A DNA stretch of 64,000 nt from Purshia tridentata (Eukaryota > Streptophyta > Magnoliopsida > Rosales > Rosaceae): the NCBI GenBank assembly GCA_003254885.1, contig QANT01005902.1:1-64000 (forward strand), given 5' to 3'. Below the pieces are notes generated by a model. It saw only the letters and a program-made list of their open reading frames with translations, was not told where the DNA came from and ran no database searches. Every line of letters begins with the position of its first letter. The stretch's first letter is position 1. Position numbers and translations under genes: made by a program. Positions 59,791-64,000 of the stretch are shown here, piece after piece.

Positions 59791-60036
59791 ATGGCTAGTG
59801 AAGCACCGGGGTGGGCAGACCAATGGGGTGCCGGAGGCATCGGTGCCTTGGAAGATGAAGACAACAACAAGACCATAGAAAACAGCAGCAACAACAAGAA
59901 GGGAGAGACCAAATCTGGGTTAACCAAAGCCAGGGCAGCTGCAATGGCTGGAGCAGAAAAGATAAAAAGTGGCACATCCAATGGTATCAAATGGATCAAA
60001 AATCAATGCCAGAAGAAAAAAACCTCTAATAAATGA
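59791..60036 (+). CDS. Small uncharacterised plant protein, 81 residues
   Basis: A single-exon frame starting MASEAPGWADQWGAGGIGAL. It has an acidic, Asn-rich middle and a basic C-terminal half with an Ala-rich helix-like segment (SGLTKARAAAMAGAEKIKSG) ending in a Lys-rich tail (QCQKKKTSNK). No signal peptide or membrane segment is seen. The WADQWGAGG start and the Ala/Lys region recall small conserved plant proteins of unknown function, which is why I think it is real; I cannot name it. The upstream in-frame GTG gives no ATG, so 59791 is the natural start. A leader intron with clear splice sites precedes it. Confidence 0.7.
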   Translation: MASEAPGWADQWGAGGIGALEDEDNNKTIENSSNNKKGETKSGLTKARAAAMAGAEKIKSGTSNGIKWIKNQCQKKKTSNK

Positions 60037-60655
60037 ATTTAAGTAGTAAACTGTACGAATTGGATTGCATCCAGAGATTAAATATGGATGGTGGTTTGCG
60101 AGTAGTTCAAATTGTTTATTGTTAAGTGATGGTAATGTACGCCTTTGATTGATGGCTATCTCTTGAATCAAAAAAGAAAGAACATTGCAATACTTGCAGG
60201 CTTGCAGCTTTGTTCCGCTTGTAGGATTTTCGAAATTACTGGTAGATTGTAAAATGGACGAAAAATTGTAAGGTATGGAGCATTAACCACATTAAACCAA
60301 TCACTTATTTGTTTATCCATGGCATGCACCCTTTAAAAAAAAAAAAAAAACATCAACTGCACTGCTTAGCTACAAGCCTACAACTGAAGATTAGAGGTCC
60401 TTCAATGAACATACGTAGGACTGGCAAGAAACTTTATGCATGCATAGCTCATTGAAAATAAACTCAATTTTAATTTATGACGAATAGACATAAAGATAAC
60501 TGGATAATCATATTTAAAACCCATGCATTAAAATCCCTTGAGAAGTCATGAATTTCAAATACTTCCGAGTACCCCAAATTAAAGCCACCAATCTTAAAAC
60601 CAGGATAAACCAAGAATGTACACTTTCTAAATTCTATTTACAAGCATTCTTGCTC
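60037..60655. other. Convergent interval between small gene and ATG8
   Basis: 3' untranslated regions of two convergent genes plus a poly-A tract near 60334-60350. No gene is seen. Confidence 0.6.
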
Positions 60656-62356
60656 TTAAAGGGATCCAAAGACATTCTCTCCACTGTAGGTCAGGTAAAG
60701 AAATCCATCTTCATCCTTGTTTTCTTCATAAATTGCAGACATCAAGGCAGCTGTAACATTGGAAAAAATATTACAACCACAATTTTGAAACAATATAAGA
60801 CATTATGCCTATAATATAAAAGAATTGCATTGCAGCTCACCAGTGGGAGGGAGAGTATTCTTGATAAAGACAAATATAGCCTTTTCTGAGCCGAGCTTGA
60901 TCCTCTTCCGGACAACATAAACAAATTGTCCAACAGTCAAATCAGCAGGAACAAGGTATCTGCAGTCAGAAAACCAAAATAAGAATACAACTATATGAGA
61001 ACCCTTTGATCTTAGACAAGCTATAAACACAAATAAACTTTCACTTTTTAGTAATAATTATGTCTCTGTATGGTATGCAAATCTTATATAATCTGCAGTA
61101 AGAAAACCAAAATAAGTATATACAACTATGTGAGAACCCCTTGATCTTAGACAAGCTATAAAGAAACATAAACTTGGAGTTTGATTAAAAAATACATCTT
61201 CTGTCTTGTATGCAAATCTTATATACTGATATACGAGTCTGAAATTACTTGATAGGAAGACTTGGTTACTTGGGTAACCAATTCATGCAGAAAATGACAA
61301 TCAAGACCATTCCTAAACACTCCTCAACTAAACTTAAGGTACTAAACCCCTTTTTCCCCACATTTTTTTTTTGGTAAATTTTCTAACTCCAATTGAACAA
61401 TCCACATGACTAGATCCATCTCTGTGCACATAAATTGCACTATGAACAACTTACACCATGAAAACATAACATGGTTTGGGCTTTCTGAACATATTTAGAC
61501 TATAAACAATAAAATGCAGAATATATATCAAATGTATAAATGAAAAGATGCAATAAAATTTATATTGTAGTAACACATATACAGATAATAAAAGAAAAAG
61601 GGAATTGGCAACTAACTTCTTCTTGTCAATGTCAGGAATGTCACTCTTAGCAGCCTTCTCCACAATCACCTACATGAAAGCTCAAATTAGAACAGAGTAT
61701 ATCCACTGAATGCATAGAAAGTAAACATACTTGATTCAGTAAATTTCTTACAGGTATTCTGTCTGGATACTTCTCCCTGATCCGAGCAGCTTCAGCATGT
61801 CTCCTTTCTGAAATATTCAAGTGCAAAACCACGGATGAAAAAGAGAAGTTAGACAAACTAATCACTAGATTTCGAATAAGGTGTAATGTAATCTTATGCA
61901 TTACACAGGTATGAAATTTTCAACTAATAAGAAATACAGAAACCATCTTTTCACAAAGAAGAAAAGAACATATACACACATTGAGTTCCCCGGATGATAA
62001 AGATCATAATTGCATGAAATATGAAAAATAAATCAGTCTTCAACCACCAAAAGGTCGCAGATTTATTATCCCACAATTTAAGTTCTATTAAACATGTTAG
62101 ATACGAAATATCATACTAATATTTAGATACTACCAAATCCAAGCAATTCATAAACAGCTGAACTTTTGCCTATAAAGCACCCTCCAATCCAAAGGACCAA
62201 AACCCAATACTGAGGTTCAAGAATTAAACATCAAACTACCACCACATATTAAAACAAACCAAAGGGAATATGGGTATGGCAATACAATACAACTAAAAAA
62301 AGAGAGAAAAATAACAAACCCAGAGGATGTTCAGTCTTGAACGAGCTTTTGGCCAT
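60656..62356 (-). CDS. Autophagy-related protein 8 (ATG8)
   Basis: Ubiquitin-like protein that is conjugated to phosphatidylethanolamine and drives autophagosome formation and cargo binding. Five exons: 62356-62320, 61807-61752, 61669-61617, 60959-60841, 60750-60656; 119 residues, as usual. The sequence has [15 protein letters not shown], the Lys/Arg surface [37 protein letters not shown], and the C-terminal [24 protein letters not shown] region. The glycine in ENVFG is the conjugated residue, exposed when ATG4 removes the last two residues (SL). A leader intron lies at 62383-62532. Plants have several ATG8 genes; which isoform this is cannot be told by eye. Confidence 0.97.
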
Positions 62357-62382
62357 GGCGAAACTCCCACTACGACTGTTCT

Positions 62383-62532
62383 CTGCAAATTTTAAACAAC
62401 GAAACATCACAACCACACCAAAACCTCTCTTACCCAGAAACTATATACAACAAGATCAAATTACACGGGTATTAAAAAAAAAAAAAGAAAGGTAGAAGAT
62501 TTAAGTTTTATTCACGAAAGAAAACAACATAC
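62383..62532 (-). other. Leader intron of ATG8
   Basis: On the minus strand a donor (CGTGTCTG before GTATGTTG) and an acceptor (AAAATTTGCAG) bound an intron in the 5' untranslated region, 26 bases before the start codon. Confidence 0.55.
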
Positions 62533-62671
62533 CAGACACGAAAAGGGGATCGACTGGGTTTTCTGAATTGATTAGTTGATTAGTTGATAATTGGGAAAAG
62601 AACAGAGAGGGTTGAAAACCAAATCAATCAGAGAGGGAAAGAATTATTGAAGACAAAGAATCATATATAGA

Positions 62672-62697
62672 CATACAATATATATATATATATATGT
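62672..62697. repeat. TA microsatellite in ATG8 promoter
   Basis: A (TA)n run lies about 320-340 bases upstream of the ATG8 start codon. It could serve as a TATA-like element or simply be a neutral repeat. Confidence 0.7.
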
Positions 62698-62749
62698 AAA
62701 TAATTTAAAGGTTTATTAATTTATGAAGGAAGAGACTTGTTAGTGTTCC

Positions 62750-64000
62750 TTTCCGATTCCAACACGAAATCTTAAACTTGCAGTCTTCTCCATCTCTATC
62801 TCCTTTCGATTCGGCGTGTTGCAAGCAAACTCTCTCTGAGTCCGCGTCACCGAGTAGTTCCAAACGACGCCGTTTAGTCTGTTATTTTTGATAAAGGAGT
62901 TTCTGTTGATCAAAAAATGAAAAAAAGATATAACTGGAAAGCGAAAAAAAAAGGCTAGTCAATATGATAAATTCTTTCCATTTTTTGATGATCCAATCTA
63001 ATATTTGGATATATAAATATTTATAAATCCACTAGTTAGAAATTGATTCTCTCATACCTTCCACCTAAAATTAAACTCTTTCAAAACTTTCAATTATACA
63101 CTTTAACATTTTTCAAAACCCCCTAATTAACCTATAACTATCTAAAATTGACTTTTTTTTTTAGAATTTCAATTATACCCTTTTTATTTGTTTTTAATTT
63201 TAATAAAATTTTATTTATATTTTTTTAATTTCATAAATACCATTTTTTATTCATTTTTTTTTTAGTCTGTAACTTTAAACCCCCTAATCACCTAAAAAAT
63301 TTGTCTAAACCTTCTAGAAACTCTCAAAACCTCTTAAAAATTAAAATATTTTGTTTATCCTTCTGACGATTCTAACACGTTCTGACGCACTCCTTGACGT
63401 ATTCTGATGAGTGCTCTGACGTGCGTCCAGTATAACTGTATTTCAATAAAAGTGTAACTGTTTATTTAGTGAAGGTGTAACTATTTGTTTAATAAAGGTG
63501 TAACTGTTTTTAGTGAATATGTAACTTTTTTTTAGTCATAGTGTATATAACTGGGTTTTTATTTTTTTATGGGCCTGTAAGTTTTTTTTTTCTTTTTAAA
63601 AAAATTAATAGTATAATTATTTGTAGTTATTTTTTAATGTAATTATATTTCTAAAATTCGGTTTCAATTTTAGTGTAACAATATTTTTGAAATACAGTGT
63701 AACTGTTTGTTCAGTGTAATTGTATTTTTGGGCGCGCGTCAGTCCGTATAAGCCCACGTGTCAATTTGCGTCAGAGTGCGTCAGAGTGCGTTAAAAGGGC
63801 AAAAAAAGGTATTATAAGTTATAGGGGATTTTAGGAGAGTTCTTAGATGGGTGAGGGCTTAAGAAAAGTTTGTTGATAGTTAGAGGGTTTAGAAAAAGTT
63901 ATCCTATTTGGATTTAGTTATGTTATTATTTGTTAAAGCGCAAGTCATACGGACCTTAATTTTGATTATTGTTTTAAATTGTAGTAGGAAGTTATGCATT
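62750..64000. other. Gene-free right edge with inverted-repeat element
   Basis: ATG8 upstream DNA is followed by AT-rich sequence. An imperfect inverted repeat spans about 63100-63910 and encloses a series of GTGTAACTGTTT-like direct repeats. No coding sequence is recognised. Confidence 0.55.
63100..63910. mobile_element. Degenerate inverted-repeat element with internal GTGTAAC repeats
   Basis: Left-arm words (CAAAACCCCCTAATTAACC, TATAACTATC, TCTGACGCACTC) recur as complements in the right arm (GATAGTTAGAGGGTTT, GTTATAGGGG, GCGTCAGAGTGCGTCAG). Between the arms, GTGTAACTGTTT or close variants occur at least five times at spacings of roughly 22-25 bases in the first group. No transposase frame is visible. 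The outer limits and target duplication are not resolved. Confidence 0.4.

Overview
The window is a 64-kb stretch of eudicot nuclear DNA. It is AT-rich, its genes are split by short GT-AG introns, it has miniature transposons and microsatellites, and it carries two single N positions (about 30,690 and 43,734) typical of a draft assembly. The protein set and gene order look like a rosid, plausibly a woody Rosaceae species, but the species is inference. All exon limits below were read by eye from splice signals and reading phase, and every intact model keeps its phase throughout.

Layout. 1-2,700: repeat-rich, gene-free DNA. 2,767-5,056 (-): a GARP/G2-like transcription factor with a C-terminal EAR motif. 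8,322-12,747 (-): an SKU5-like monocopper-oxidase-like protein, head to head with a rhamnogalacturonate lyase at 13,819-18,138 (+). 18,854-21,065 (-): a TDP2-type DNA-repair phosphodiesterase with two RanBP2 zinc fingers. 21,353-21,425 (+): tRNA-Phe(GAA). 22,151-24,691 (-): a GPI-anchored GH17 beta-1,3-glucanase with an X8/CBM43 domain. 28,164-30,331 (-): plastid APS reductase. 35,605-38,466 (+): two tandem copies of ribosomal stalk protein P2, the second frameshifted. 39,829-45,704 (+): two tandem glyoxalase I copies, the second with a damaged 5' end and a small internal deletion. 46,487-50,542 (-): arogenate/prephenate dehydratase. 54,697-57,053 (+): an ANKRD13-like ankyrin/GPCR-chaperone protein. 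59,791-60,036 (+): a small plant protein. 60,656-62,356 (-): ATG8. The rest is AT-rich intergenic DNA.

How the genes relate. These are individual eukaryotic genes, not an operon. Several act in cell-wall metabolism (the SKS protein, the rhamnogalacturonate lyase, the callose hydrolase) and others in primary and detoxification metabolism (APS reductase, arogenate dehydratase, glyoxalase I). The run of arogenate dehydratase, TDP2, GH17, glyoxalase I and ankyrin genes resembles the ADT1/At1g11740-At1g11840 neighbourhood of Arabidopsis chromosome 1 as I recall it, so the cluster probably reflects old gene order rather than a dedicated pathway.

Most notable observations: two related ~400-bp palindromic MULE-type MITEs with visible 9-10-bp target duplications; a Tourist-type MITE in an SKS intron; a frameshifted tandem P2 copy; and a second glyoxalase I copy whose lost 5' end could be replaced, in frame, by an upstream exon encoding a membrane anchor. 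I found no clear evidence for a wholly new multi-gene system.
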